Positions 12,875-26,237 of a stretch of 64,000 nt of DNA are shown here, in pieces. The notes beneath the pieces are model-generated. The model had not been told where the DNA came from. It made no database searches and saw only the letters and a list, made by a program, of their open reading frames with translations. A program made the translations under genes and the position numbers. This DNA comes from Astur gentilis (taxonomy: Eukaryota; Chordata; Aves; Accipitriformes; Accipitridae): contig NC_064893.1 of NCBI RefSeq assembly GCF_929443795.1, positions 30,599,001 to 30,663,000 on the forward strand. Reading direction: 5' to 3'. The first letter of the stretch is position 1; each line of letters starts with the position of its first letter.

Positions 12875-15480
12875 CCTGCCAGGGCTTCTGTTAATAATAA
12901 ATATTGTACTCAGAATAAAATAGTAAATCTTGCCATTGGATGGAGGGAATTTGAATTTCTGCATTCCTCGAGTTTGGTGTTGCATAAGTCCCTGTAATTT
13001 ACTTGCACAGAGAATGGGCTTAATACTCTTGCCTTTTTTTAATAAGCTGCACAGCCATTTCATACAGTGGGTGCAGCTGGAGGGATAGAGAACTGCAAAG
13101 AGAGGACTTCACCTGCAGGAAAATATCCTCTACTTCCCCCAAAAGTGATGAAAATGTCAATACTATTGACGCAACCCCTAATTAAAAATGACTGCCATAA
13201 TGATACATATGATAGCCGTAGGACATTAGTTTGGATTAAACACAAACAGCGAGATGTGCTGCACGTGGTTTCCAAAGGAATAAAGGGCTGGACGATGGTA
13301 TCTTCTGTACGTCCAAGCAAGAAGAGAAGAAGGATGCCTCGGCTCCTGTGCACGGGCTGCTCCTTCGCCGCCCAGCCCCAGTGCCCTGTGCAACGGCGAC
13401 GGCCCGCACGGCCTGAGCTATTTGCAACCATGAGATAAAACGCGTCCACGTGCACTTCTTTGGCTGAGGTTTAAGCCAATTCCCTTTACTTTGTGTCTGA
13501 CGTGGCCAGACAGCACGGGCATGGCTGGTCGTAGCAGCTTGGCGGGTTCATGCATTACCTCAGTTACTGCGGCAGTGCTGAGCTGTAGTAACACCCTAGC
13601 CTGGGGTGTGGATAAGTCCTCCTTTTTCTCCCAGGGAATAAAATCCTTCATTTTGGGGTATTCAGCAAACAGAATTACAACAGAAAACATCTTGTCAATG
13701 CCCCGTGTAAATTATTTTCTTATGCAATTGGTCTGCCTGGATTGGACAAACACCCTATTTTAAAGTTCATCTGCTCTTACTTTATGCTTGTGATATTAAT
13801 GCACGCCCAGGCTTCTCAGCTGGCTATAGGCAGTTGTCTGGTGTTGTACAACAGCAAAAATAAACACCGCAATGTTCCCTGTAGTCCCAGGGCTGCGAGG
13901 TAGGATTGCACCACAGAGCTGGGGCTGAGCACAGAAGCACCAGCTGCTACAGGTGGGCTACGACCAGCTGAATAACTGAGTGATGGAGGCAGAGCATGGC
14001 CAGTCTTTCTCTTGAAGGCACAAGAGACTGAACGCAAAGGACTTCTTTTCCACCTCCATGTGGGACAGGTATTTCGCATCACTTAGCACCTCCTTCCCGT
14101 AACATCTGCCTCCAGCTCTTTCTGCCCTCCTCCTCCTCTAAATCGTTTTGTGCAGCGAATGATAGATAGCTCCTGCTTTCTCCTTTTACTGCTATGGGGA
14201 GGCGGAGGAAAGAAAGAGAGGGAGAGATTTGAAACTATTTCCCAAATATGCAAGTGTTGAGCCGTGAGCTGATATCCTGCCAGGGGTAAGAGGTGGCCCC
14301 GTGCTGCACTCGCTCAGGAACAAATAATGAATTATCCTGCAGTCCCTCCCTCGCGTTGTGAAAAGAATTAATTTCTATCGCCCTTTTGTGAGGCAGCTCA
14401 TTCTCCTGGATCTGGGCTCCCCTTCCCCCAGCCTCTGTCACCCCCTTGGTTGCCGGACAATTTACTGTAAGACAATTAGCTCATACTGTCTGCTCCTGCC
14501 CATGAGCGTGGATGGAAACAGATCTGGGTTTTCCCCAAACAGCCGCTCTAAGGACCACAACCCTCTTTTTCAATCTCTGTCACTCTGCGCATCGGCTGCC
14601 AAAGGTCCTGATTTTGTGCCATCGTACTGGAAGAGTAGGAAAAAGAGCTGTGTTCCCTCATGGGGTGGTTTATGGGCTGATCTGCCCATTTGCTTCAGCG
14701 AGGTGTGCTCTTCGCTTCGGCTCCGAGGGCCCATGGCTGGGAAATGGCTAATGAAGTAACTTTCCATTACAGGGACTCCCACAGAATTTAAGGGGAACTT
14801 CCAAACCCGAGCCTTCTTCTCCCTTCCTGTGCTAAAGCTCCTCTGCTGTGAAATCCCAGCATGCTTCATCTTTAGTAATGAAACACAGCAATGAAATAGA
14901 AGTAGTCTTTTGTCTAATACCATGGCAGCATTATTCCCAGATGGACCGTAATCATAGCTGATTTGCCCCATCTATCTTTGCAAGAGAGTTTGAGGGTTTT
15001 ACACAAAGAAAAGAGGGGGTGGAAGATGGTGGTTGTTAAGTATTTAGGGGGAAAAGTGGATCACCTGGAAAGCAAAGGCATAATCCATCTTTCTATGGTG
15101 AGGAACATGGCCCAGTGAGCCAAAAAGCCTGAGAAGGACAAAATCTTGGACAACCCTTTGAGCTGGTACATCTGTCAGTCCTAGAAAGAAGCAGGAAAAG
15201 GAAAAAAAATAAATAGCTGTGCCATTTGTGCCATAGGGCAGTGTTTGACAGGCAGCGCTTCCCAAGTCTAGTGATCCTGACCCCAAAACTACCATTGTAG
15301 AGGCTTAAGGGTTGCATCCTTCTTCATTTTAAAGCAGAGGATGGAGTGTGAAGCAGTCAATAAAAAAAAAGGGAGTTGGGGAAACCAGAAAACAGCCAGA
15401 AAGTAGCTACTAGCTAACAGCTGGGCAGACACTTAAGCCAACTCCAGACCCTGCACCTCTTAAACCTGGGAGAAAAGTTG

Positions 15481-15760
15481 AATCTGGATCCAGAGCTTCT
15501 GCATCGTGGCTCAGGTCCATTGCCGGCAACCGCAGAGGATTTATCTGGTGAATACGCCCAGCCTGACTCTGCAGATTCCGCATGGGCAAGTGCCCCCCTT
15601 GATGTCCGCAGGACAGGGCTGTATCAGGGCTGCCGAGAAGCCGGTGCTCGCTGAAGCCTCCCCATCGATCTGCCGGCAGAGTTATTGCAGGATCCGGCCG
15701 ATGTTCGCCGCGCTGCCAGGTCTTTGGATCGGACTACGTGGTGCAGTTAGGACGGAGCTG
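15481..15760. promoter_or_regulatory. CpG-enriched patch
   Basis: About 19 CpG lie in roughly 280 bases at about 57% GC, against sparse CpG on both sides. This is shorter and weaker than a classical island. No TATA, CCAAT or exon structure was recognised. It may be a small enhancer-type CpG patch or simply a GC-rich stretch. Confidence 0.3.
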
Positions 15761-16584
15761 GCAGGTTGTCTTGGCCTTTGTTTTAGACACTGTTGGTGTC
15801 CAGAGCTCTTCTGCTTGCAGTTGCGAGTGCTTTTTGCACTTCTGAATAGGCAAGGTGAGGCTGGAAAAGCCCAGCGGTTTGCTGCTTGCGCTGATGTTGA
15901 TGGATGCAATTCCATGACTTTACTAAGCGAGCTTCATCGAAGCCGGAGTTAAGCCTGGTGTAACACCCTCACTTCACTGTGGGGATGAGCATTTCGTTCT
16001 CAGGTGTGTCGGAAGTGCTAAAGACATCCCAATAATACCTTTTCTTCGTTTTAAAACTTTGATTGTTATATCCAACATGCAGTTTGACACTGGAAATTTT
16101 TATGTGGGGTGTTAGTAGGTTTTCAAGCATGGACAATTTGATTCATGAGCGGATTAATCTGATGCATCTTTTAAATGGAAAACTGACATAATTTTCCATC
16201 AGAGACCCACTAATAAAGCACATTTACTCGGTTAATCCATTTTTTTCTGTACTAAGTGCACTCATAAGATATAAAAATATCAAATCAATAGCCAAAGAGT
16301 ATATAAAAATGAGACTGAGTGATCAGAAACCATGTGTGAGCCACCCTCTCCTTGGCTTCTTGGAGGACTCCGATTTCTGTTTCTGCTGCCGAAAGACCCG
16401 TTCCCAAAGTCGCCCAGGACAGCGAGGCTGCAAAACCCCAGGTGTCCTTGCAAGTCCCAGAGGGGAGCGGGTGCAAGGAGCCACCTGCTTCCAGGGGTCT
16501 CGTGGCATCAGCTCTCCTGCAGCCCTCCCTATTTTTAGAAACAGCCAGTTTGAAGCTGTTGGGTTTTTCTTCTTTATTAGTTTT

Positions 16585-16607
16585 TTATTATTATTATTAT
16601 TATTATT
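16585..16607. repeat. (TTA)7 microsatellite
   Basis: Seven perfect TTA copies plus a partial one follow a T-rich lead. Open frames through it read as runs of Tyr, Leu or Asn and are not real coding signals. Confidence 0.9.
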
Positions 16608-18077
16608 GCAGGAGGAGCTGGGTAGCCGGAATGTGTGTAAAAGACAAAGCACCTTCCAGTACATTTGTGCAAGGAGCCCGTCCCAGCCTGCCAGGGAATC
16701 TGCACAAACTCCCCTTTTTTATTTTTCAGTTGGAGTACAGCAGTGTTATTTCAAAGAAAATGCCTGCACAGCCTTCTCTCTGCAAACACTGCAACCATCA
16801 TTCGATCAGTGCAACTCTCTCGCGTGAGCTAATTTAACAAGCGGTTGCTTTGCAGGCTGTGGAGAATTGCCTCTTACCTAATAATTCTGCTAATTTGCTT
16901 AACTTTCCCAGATTGCAAACAGCCCTGCTCTGAACAAGCAGCTTTCTAAATGAACCCCCAGACAATTTCTTGACAAGAGGGGAAAGGAACGGTGGATGGC
17001 TTGGGAGGTTGAAGCTCACAGTCTTTTATTTTTGACCTTTGGGCCAGCATTCAGATTTGCTTGTTGGGAAAACTGTGTTCAGGATATATTTTCTTCAGGG
17101 ATTTACGCTACCCTTTTGCTTGTAATTATTCTCACTTGATGTCTCCCATAAATTAAAGATGCTTCTATTAGCGAGCTCCCATCCTCTCAATTATCTTGCT
17201 AAAGTCTCCTTATTTGTGGCTGTGAGCTACACCACCAGGATTGCCATCCTTGCAAAGCTCCTGGTCAGTGGCTACAGGCAGGGAAATAAGGAATGTACAT
17301 GGGTAATACAAATGTCTGAGCAATCCCAGAAAGAAATGAAAACTGCAGTGAAGGTAAATGTCAGACTATTTAAAGACAATGTTAACTATTGATTTTTTAG
17401 AGGAGACTACCTCTTCAAAGGATGGCAAGCATGCCTTCAGATACAGACGAGGCAACCTAGCCGGATGGTGGAGAGAGGGAGGCGAGTGAACTGGGAAGAC
17501 AGAGATTTTCCCGGAAAGCAAAAGGAACCCTTTATGAAGCCTTTGGGATTAAAGAGGTGGCTTAGTTCTTTCACAGCATCCACCCTTCAACCCATTTAAG
17601 CACCCTGCCTTTTCCAAGAAACGAAGGGCAAAGAAGCACTGATGAGCAATAAAGAGATAAGCAGCAAAGTACTCCTTTCACCAGTGTTTTCCAATGAAAA
17701 ATGAACCCTCAAGCACACCCAGTGATTTGTTGTCTAAGTGGCAAAGCTCACCCAAGTTCCTGATTTTCCTTCCAGCAGAGATGCTCATTGCTCATTCTCA
17801 CACCCTGGAGCAAGTTGGACTTGTTGTGCAGCACTTGCTCTTCCCACCCGGACCACCACCGCGGCGGCTGGGACCTGCATTTGCCGCTGGTGCGGAGATG
17901 TGGGCAGCTAGCAAAAAGGGGCGGGGGACACACAAAACTATCATTCTTCCTGTACCTACAGCTAGGAATCTGTGGGAAATGAGAACCAACCTGGCAATTT
18001 TCTATTATCCTTTGGTACAACGTGATTTCCTATGGTTTAAGAGAAGCTAGAATAAAAGCCTTGTTTTTTAAGAAATA

Positions 18078-18125
18078 CATGTGTGTGTATATATATTAGA
18101 AAAAATACACATATATATGTACACA
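18078..18125. repeat. TG/TA low-complexity repeat with imperfect symmetry
   Basis: A TG then TA run is followed, after an A-rich spacer, by ACAC and ATATAT runs. The two halves are partly complementary, so a loose hairpin is possible. It is a weaker relative of the structure at 20,533-20,598. Confidence 0.6.
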
Positions 18126-20532
18126 GGCATTTTTTTTCTTTATATATTTATACTTGCCTTATGGCCCATGCTGTGATATCCCTGCCAAAGCACCCAGGAG
18201 CCGATATTCCTGGCCTCGGTTGCATGCATCTGCAGGGAATTGTGCCTTTCAAGCTGTAGCGCAGAGACGGTGCTAAACACGGTGCTTTGGGAAAATGGCA
18301 CGATAAGAATTTAGTTAGGGGATTTAAAGGTCTTCCAGACCTGCATTTTCAAAAAGGGAAACTTCTTATCTCGATGGGTGTTTTGGAACAGGAGGAATGA
18401 CGGATCTAATCCAGTGAAGTGTAATGTCAGGGAGGGCAAATTAATTTTGCATTTGGATATAACGCCTTTTTTAGAGGCTAATTTGGGTCTTAAAAGAAAA
18501 ACTGCTATACACATCCACACAGCCAAGGAAATGGGTGACGCTGGGGGATCACTACTGACTTTGGCACGTTTTGAAGTGGGTACATGAGAGGAACACCGCC
18601 CTCCCAGCACCCTGTGTTTCCCCTATACAAGTCTTTTGGGTGCTTCAGTTTGAAGATCCCCATAGGGCTTATGACCCCAGCTCGCCTTCTTTGGCAGCCA
18701 GCTCGAGTTGCAGAAAAGTCAAATTCCTGGTAGATCCTAAACACAGCGCAATACGGTATTACTGCCTGGGGTAACTTTTGGTTTAGATGTATTATTTCAA
18801 TAAGGAGGTCTTCAGACAGTGTTAAATGACAGATGATATAATTTTTGAATGCGATGTTCATCTGAATTTTATTTTCTGATGTTTTGACTCATTGACTTGA
18901 TGTCTCTCTATTATGCACACACCTCTGGAGATGATGCTGGCAATGATTATGCATAGCATTGAGTTAGTGAATAAAACTACTCCAGGAACTGCTTTACAGA
19001 TCACAGTATCGTTTTCTCTGTAATTGTCCCACAAATGGTGGAAGTTATATGGAGAGAGCAGTGTGCTCTGACAGACTGCATATTTTTGCAGTGTGCATCA
19101 GATCTCACTTTGGCCTCTGAGACTTATTTCTGATGGTTCTTGGGGATTTAACTTTAAGACCAATGTATTTTAGTATCCATATATGCTCCACTGTTCGTGT
19201 CATCCGGCAGCAACTGAGGATGAGCTGTCTCCTTAGTATGGATGAGACACCAATTTATCTAAGTTATCACCTCCCAATCTCTCGTTCATCTCTGCTGTTA
19301 ACTGCTGTGTTTCTGACATCCATACCTAAACCATCAGCAACTTCTTCTCCTTCAATTGAAACCATAAGTAATTTTTGGCTGGAAGTTCTTGTTATGTATA
19401 TAATGGCTTCTTCATCTCCCAGCTAGAATTCAACCACGAGGTGACTGAATCGGGCTCTGGACACCGCATTTTAAACCCACAACATTGCATGGATCCACGC
19501 AGCGCACTAAATCAAAAGTCAGGGTGTCTTGCCGCCATCTGAAAATATATGACCAAATTAACATGTCCCAGGCTTACTTTGAACACCACCACTGCAGCCC
19601 CAGTTGTGTACAGCCCAGGCACTCGACTGCAAAGTCAGCAATACCTTCCCCCTTCCTGATGCATTCCCAAACCGGCAAAACTTAGCCTTACTCCTGGTAT
19701 TCTCTTTATAGAAGCTCCCAGTGGTATTATGTATCAAATAAAGGTCTCATTACTTAGTTTCTGGTTCCTTCGTGCCATTGCTCTCATTAATCATCCTGTT
19801 CTTCAAGCCGGTGCTACAAGCCATTATGTCTCGCTCCCCACCCCTAAATTAGAGGTTCCCTCCCCTGCAGTTCCCCTGCCCCTCCGTGCTGTACGTGCCA
19901 CGGGGAGCACCGACCCGCTGGGGACCTCCTGGCCGTGAGCTCTGGGTTTGAGTCTTAACGCAAAGAGGTGGTCTTTCCCTTTCTGCCCAGTCTCATCTCG
20001 GGGCACCTGGGGATGCTCCTGCTGCTAAATACCCCAACGCCGTCAGCTTTGTGCCTTGTAGCATCTCTAGATGCAGCCCTCCTCCCAGGCAAAAAGGAAA
20101 ACTCTTTGGTTCTGCCCCAAATCTGTTAATTGAATCCCCCATTTCCCTCCAAAAATTGTTACGAACAATCGAGGACAGGGAATCTGCATCATCTCCTTCT
20201 CTCCCCGTTCGAGTTCCCATTTGATTTCATTTCCAGGGAGCTCCGAGGTCCGGCAGAGATCACTCGACAGAGTCCCACTCTGCGTTTTCCCCTGGCACTG
20301 CCCTTGCCGTGCAGCAGCACTTCTGTTTGCAGTGGGGGACCTGGGGAGTTTGCTGCTTTCTCTGGGTAATATATTTTTCAGGAGCACAAATGACTTGCTT
20401 AAAGCACTGGAATGTAATTCCCTTTGTGCTGAGGATGAAATGCAAAAAGGTGGAAGAGCCAGGGAGAGCAGATCCCCCCTCAGCTCTATGAATTCACCAA
20501 ATCCAATGGTTTATTCATTTTAATTAGCCTTG

Positions 20533-20598
20533 GAATTCATATATAAGTGTGTGTGCGTGTATATATATATATATATACACGCACACACATATGAATTC
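20533..20598. repeat. Microsatellite palindrome with EcoRI-site ends
   Basis: The core at 20,548-20,589 is a perfect 42-nt palindrome: TG repeats with one GCG interruption, eight AT units, then the mirrored CG and CA repeats. Outside it, GAATTCATA (20,533-20,541) pairs exactly with TATGAATTC (20,590-20,598), with a 6-nt bulge (TATAAG) on the left arm only. The single GCG interruption is mirrored exactly in both arms, which random growth of two microsatellites would not readily produce. It could extrude as a cruciform or form a long hairpin. Confidence 0.9.
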
Positions 20599-20604
20599 AT
20601 ATAA

Positions 20605-20810
20605 TGACACATAATTAATTTAGAGTTTGGCATTTCAGAACAGGTAATTAAAATAGTTCATTGTTGATTAATCACTTGCTAAATAAATTATTAGCAATAT
20701 CACTGTTAGCATTATGTTTATTACTACAATTTAGAGAAATTAAGGCAGTTCACTTACATTAAATTAAACATGAAAGCGCAGATGTAATGTACCCTAGACA
20801 ATATCTATTT
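20605..20810. promoter_or_regulatory. AT-rich candidate enhancer / conserved non-coding element
   Basis: Roughly 200 bases of unique, low-complexity-free AT-rich sequence hold many homeodomain core words (TAAT/ATTA), among them TAATTAATTTAG, GGTAATTAAAA, TGATTAATCA and AATTATTAGC. CpG is nearly absent. No open frame of interest exists. Motif density alone does not prove function, because AT-rich DNA yields such words by chance. Confidence 0.25.
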
Positions 20811-23800
20811 ACTCGGAGAACAAATGTGATGTGTGCATTACAGTACATTTGCTAGGTCATACATCTTGGATGGCCTCTTCATGTCACCACCAGAAACCTA
20901 ATACCGACACACAGATGATTCCCATCTCTTTCCGTAAATATAAAAATAGGATCTGCTGGACTTTAGCACTTGTTCTGCACTGCAGCGTGCTCCAGGCAGC
21001 TCTGGCTGGGCTGCGGATGCTGAAGGCAGCTCGGACCCGTGTGGGATGGAGGGTGGCTCTGTGGCACCGCAGCCAGACCCGGGGAGTGGGGAGGTAACAG
21101 GGGCATGAAGGGCCACACCAAATGTAACCCTCCAAAAACCAGAAATGGGAAAGAAAATCAATTTTTCACTCCTCAGCAGGACCCCGGGCCACCATTATGA
21201 GCCAGATTATAGCCAAACCGCACAGAAATGGAATAAATCTCCGCCTGACTCTATGAGGTGCTAAAGGCTTAAACAGATTGTTTAAGTATAAGTTGAATTT
21301 GATTTTCAAGCAGCTCTCGGCTGAGGTCGGGAAAGATTTTGTCCTGTGGGGAAATAGGTACCCCTTGCTTTTGACAACTGTTTTGCCTGGAGGACGTTCA
21401 GCCTGGAGTCTGAGGGAGCAATAGGGAGAAGTCAGCAGAGATGAAGAGGGCACAGAGCACCTCACGACACGTTTTCTGGATCTGTCTCTCTGTGGTTTTA
21501 TAGCTATGGGAAATAATCTATAATGAGGTATATAAAATAGCTCTCTGATCTCTTTGCTTCTGGCCCAAAAGAGCACAAAATTGATAACTCAATTATCGCT
21601 GCTGGAAATACAAATAAATTAAAAGCACCTGGTGGGAGGAAGGCTAACGGAGGGACACCCATGCAGCATGGCGGATGCTGCTCTTTTAATTGCAAGCTCA
21701 GAAGCAATTAAAGCCCTGGGGCTCGGGCTGGAGCAGGAGTGGGTGCAGACAGAGCCCTTCGCTCTCAGACACGTGGGAATAGTCACACTCAGTGTGATGG
21801 AGCCAAACGTCCCTCCGAGCCGATGGCACAGGTTGGCAGAAGCACTGGGACCGTGGTGTCACCTTCCCAACCCAGGAGCAAAGTCGGGGTGAAAGCTTTG
21901 GAAGTGGTGACCTCCTCTGGGAAGAGACGGACCGGTTGAATGACCAGAGAGCTTAGCTTGGTTGTGGGGTGAGGAAAAGCAGGGTTGGGTTTTAAGAGTT
22001 TTCAGCATAAGAAAATAATTAGTACCTAATCCTGTCCCCAGCAAATTCCTGGGAGTTTTTGTTCTGAATTTGCAAGCAGAGCGACGTAGGATATTGAGGG
22101 TCTTCTTCAATTTTTGCCAAGTCATCTAGCATTTGCAAAAAGCCCTCTCTCCACTGAGGCTTGTTTTTAATGACTCCTGTGCTGAATTAACAGTCTACAC
22201 CGGTGTGACAATGACAACAGTCACTAATGACCACTCTGTTTGTCTAAGCCACATGCTGAGCACTGATTTCAGTCCCTGCCACAGGCTCTCTTTGCAAAAA
22301 GGCTTCTGGGTCTTTTTAAGCAATTTAAAATGTGTAGGATGAGCTGGCCTGTCCATCCCTGCTCCTTTGATATTTTGCTGCCTGGAAGTGTCCTTGCGTC
22401 AACAGGGAGCACCTCTAGGGAAGTGTGACCTGGAATGATGTGGAGAGCAGGAGAAGAAAAGCCTTTGAAATTTCATATCCCATTCTGATGACCCACCCAA
22501 TAACCAGTGAAATTATATTTAAACAATCTGCCCTTTGATGCAATCTCAACCAGATCAGAAGGGCAAGTGCAGTTTTGTGGAAAGGCCTGTTTTTAGTAGG
22601 CAACACACTTCATGCCCCCGTGGAGGGCGCGCGATGGTGCAGACACACGGGACGCATGCAAGTATTATTTTAAAAAGGAAAGCAAAAGCACTCCAGGCGG
22701 TGCCCAAAATCTTTGTGCCAGAAACATTCCACCATATCAGATTGAACAGGACATTTTCACCCACAAAATTGTTTCTTGCATGAGGTAGGGCATAGATTTA
22801 GCTCTGTGTCGTGCCGTTGCATGGTTCAAACGATGCAAAACCCCGGCAGGGTCACATACCCTGTGATGGCCATGCAGGGGAGGAGGCATCACCTGGGGAA
22901 GGTGCCAGCTTTTCTCATCCCAAGCACCATTCCTCCCACTCAACCTGCCCATAGGCGTGCACTGCTTTTCTGCTGGAGCAAAAGAGGGCAGCACGATAAT
23001 CTTCACTTTATGAACATGATAGGTTTTTATTTAGGCAGCAGCATCGCCCATGAAGAAGCCCGGTGCACGTCATCCTTCCTCTGCCCATTGTGCGGGGCAG
23101 ATGTTAGAGCAATTCTATCTGAAAGCTTTTAGCTCCCGTAACTGATGATTTATATTTGTGCTGTAATAGCCAGATATGGCAATAATAGTAAGGATTTAAT
23201 TGTTTTAATGAAAGCGGCTTTTGCTGCATTTGAATCAATTTGCTAGGTTTGGATGATGGAATGTAAGACTGGATTTGGCCATGCTTTCCCTATGCCCTGA
23301 ACAAAAAGGTACAAGCCATTTGAAAAGAACTAGCTCGGCATACTAAAACTTTTAATAAGTAATATCTGCATAACTAAAGGCAATAGGAACAGCCCAACCT
23401 GAAGAAAAAGGGTTTTACAGGAATTAGTGTCTCACTGTCACATTTGTAAAAGGGACACATGCATTTTTCAGATCTTTGCACATTAATGGCTGTATTTGAT
23501 TCAAAATACAGTCAGTGAACCCTCAGTAAATGGAATTAAATGGTATGTGTCTGATTTGAGGGTGACAATCCACCAATTGTTTCTTGTTTGAATTACTACC
23601 TGCGTGGCTGGGCACAGCGGTAATTGAAACTATAATGTTTCATTCCTCTTTAGCTATAATTTATCTGAAAAGTTCATTCACTGCTATTCTATTCTCCTTC
23701 CTGAAATCTCTCCCTTTACCATTACCGTGCTGTCAGGGACCACATCCTTTCTGCGTGCCCAGATTTTGACCTGGCTTGGGCTCGGCAATTCAAGCACAAG

Positions 23801-24400
23801 AGCAACCTGCGTTTCACTGGACCAGCCCCATCTGCCCCCTCTTGCTTTGGCCACGGGCCACTGACTGGGGGCTCGGCTGCTCTGCAGGGCATAGGGCTCC
23901 TTTTTTTCAGCCTCAGGTCTCTGCTTTGCCTTTGGCTCAGAGCTCGGGTGAGCACATCCTCACAAGGCTCTTCAAATTTCCCTTCAAAACCAAGAATTTG
24001 CAGTGGCATTGAGACCACCTGATTTTGTGTGACCACGATTAACTACTGCAGGACCTGGACCTCCTTGTACGGCGATAGCTGTAAATGGAGAGGTATCAGA
24101 GGGTACCCTTTCTTCTATCTGTGCCTTGTTTTGTTGCTTTACGTGGTTCTTACACGCTATACGGAGGTGTCTGTAGCGGGGCATATGCTAGGGGTAACAA
24201 ATATATTGCCTCTCTCTTGACACTACCCACTTATAAGCAATTTCCAGTCTGTTTTCACCCAATATTGATAAACAGAGGAAAATGGAATGTGTTTTATTCA
24301 CCCATAACGTCTGACATTTCCAAAGATGGAATCAAATTATCCTCCTCATCTATCTGCAGATAGCTGGATTGCTGGCTAGGTACGACTTTACGCCCGCAGA

Positions 24401-24426
24401 GTAATGACACCTAGTAATGACACCTA
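24401..24426. repeat. 13-bp tandem duplication
   Basis: GTAATGACACCTA is repeated exactly twice head to tail, followed by ATTTC. Both copies are identical, suggesting a fairly recent duplication event. Confidence 0.9.
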
Positions 24427-25689
24427 ATTTCTGAGATTTCAGAACGAGCTGGTCTGAGACAAACACGGTTATTTTCCTTACAAATATTATGAACCACAAA
24501 AGCCAGACTCTGTGTCCCAGGACGACGACACTTATTCCATGGGACCAGGCTGGAAATCCCTGGGAAGCCCTTGTCAGCAATGGGGCAGGTACTTGGCAGA
24601 AGTGTTTCTACAAAGGCATTTGCATCTTCTTGGGTTGGTGCCACTGCCCGTGGTCTGGTTATGATTCAGGAATGATGAACCTTGGACTTTGTCCTTGCGT
24701 TTGGGGTGATTTAGATGAAAATCCCATGTGGCTCGTGTGCAGGTTGTCTGGGAATGTGGTGATGCTATGAGGAATTGGAAGGAGAGACAGAACTCTCCAC
24801 TGCCCGCAGGCACAGAGGGGTGGAAGAAGGAACAAAGAGGAGTTCTTAGGAAAGAGGATAATGAGATTTAAAAGATAATTAAGGTTACTGGTTCCCAAAT
24901 ACCACAGTGCTCATAGCTGGGCTGGTGAGCCCAAGGGAAAGCCAAGTGTTGGAGTAAAGTTGGCAGCTGAGGGGGGGCTGCAAATCTGGAAGCGCCGCTG
25001 CAGGGAGGGTCCTGGGCACCTCCAAGCCCCAGGGCTGGTCCCTCTCTCCAAGCACCAGATGTGCAGAGATGCTCCTGCTCTGGGAGGCATTCATGGCATT
25101 GATCTACCAACCTTCACCTCCGCCAGGGGATCCTGGCACCTTGACAAAGCATTTGCGTTTGAATCTAGGCTGAGCTAAGGAGATGGGTGGAGAATAGCAA
25201 TGAGCAAGGACAGACTGGCATCTAGATGTGGAAGGAGTGTGGCAGCCCATGAAGAGAGAGCTGGGGAAGGGGTGGGGATGGAGTGAGATGAAGCACCTGG
25301 AGGACAAGTGCTGAGAGGCAAAGACATCACTCAAGGGCAGAGGAGGACAGTTCCTCCCGCGGGGAATTCCCTGCATTTCCATACCAGCACCATGAGGACC
25401 CCTTGGTCCCTGTGGTGATGGCAGATCAGGGGAAGGACGTCTCTCCTCCATCCTCTTCTGGACCCAAAAGCTCTTGAGTTTCCCCTTCCAAAGCTGATAA
25501 TGTCACATCCACCGGCGCAGGAAAGTGTAGGGCTCTCAGTGGGCTCGAATGTAGTAACTGTGCTGGGCAGAGAGAGGAATACCAATCCAGGTCATGGCAT
25601 TATTTTCTCTAACCAAATTCCCAGCAACAAAAGCAGTCCCAGCTGCCTCAGATGGGAATTTCACCCCAAATGAGACGTGAAGACTTAGT

Positions 25690-25865
25690 CTACAATGTTC
25701 TCCCACTGCTTCCGTACTTTCACACAGAAACCATTGCATACACACAGACTGTCTTTGTTAGGGGTTGTACTTCATGCCTGGAGTCACAACTGTACCAATT
25801 TAAACCACCATTTAAACCTTGCCTTTTCAAGTTTACCCACTAAATATTTTTTTTTTTTTTTTTTT
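25690..25865 (-). mobile_element. Possible old transposon scrap with T19 run
   Basis: The stretch around 25,790-25,822 (GTACCAATTTAAACCACC followed by TTTAAACC) resembles the TTTAAAC-rich phrases of old interspersed repeats in sauropsids, and a T19 run (25,847-25,865) lies just after. Read on the minus strand the T-run is an A-run, but no AATAAA signal precedes it. Family assignment is not possible from the sequence alone. Confidence 0.15.
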
Positions 25866-26216
25866 GCTTGCCTTAGAGTGCAGGCTGAATAATTAGAGCA
25901 AGTGGCTGCATTTCTCAAAATAAAACTGGGATTTGTAAGCACCAGAGGACGTTGATGGTGCTGGAAGGGAAAGGTAATTGACATTCCCTTCGGGAAACCT
26001 CTTCAAAAATTCAGGCTCTGGTTGCTTTGGATTTATTGTCAGTGGTGCAATACAGGCAGGGAATATGATAATCCTAGCAAGCAAGCAAACAGCACAACCA
26101 AAAGCAACCAAAGCAGACGATCAGCTCTGCTGTGTGTCTGATGGCACAGACTGGCTCTGACCTGGCTGATCTTCCAGCTCCTTCATATCAACCACGACGT
26201 TAGGGTATCATAATGC

Positions 26217-26237
26217 AAAAAAAAAAAAAAAAAAAAA
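26217..26237. repeat. A21 homopolymer
   Basis: There are 21 consecutive A. No polyadenylation signal lies within 30 bases upstream and no source-gene similarity is seen, so I do not call a processed pseudogene tail. Confidence 0.9.

Larger units (their letters stand above)
8271..15480. other. Non-coding, mostly unique sequence
   Basis: No coding exon or RNA gene is recognised. The stretches at about 8,560-8,790 and 9,150-9,340 are balanced-composition, low-CpG unique sequence with no repeat character. They resemble conserved non-coding elements, which is an impression rather than a measurement. A T/G-rich low-complexity patch lies at about 9,029-9,056. A possible ancient SINE scrap lies near 12,040-12,150. 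The open frame at 13,060-13,455 (131 codons, minus) and its plus-strand shadow have no known domain. Confidence 0.4.
15761..20530. other. Non-coding, AT-rich unique sequence
   Basis: No gene recognised. It includes a (TTA)n microsatellite (16,585-16,607), a TG/TA low-complexity patch (18,078-18,125) and AT-rich unique stretches at about 16,030-16,310 and 17,090-17,220. The 97-codon open frame at 19,133-19,426 and the 172- and 161-codon frames at 16,309-16,837 show no domain. The latter two are crossed by the microsatellite. Confidence 0.4.

Noticed and set aside
25108..25130. CTCF-like word CTCCGCCAGGGGATCC
   Set aside because: Only part of the consensus is matched; a matrix score would be needed.
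26217..26237. A21 run as the tail of a processed pseudogene
   Set aside because: No polyadenylation signal upstream and no gene-like sequence before it. The same holds for the runs at 25,847-25,865 and 32,303-32,321.
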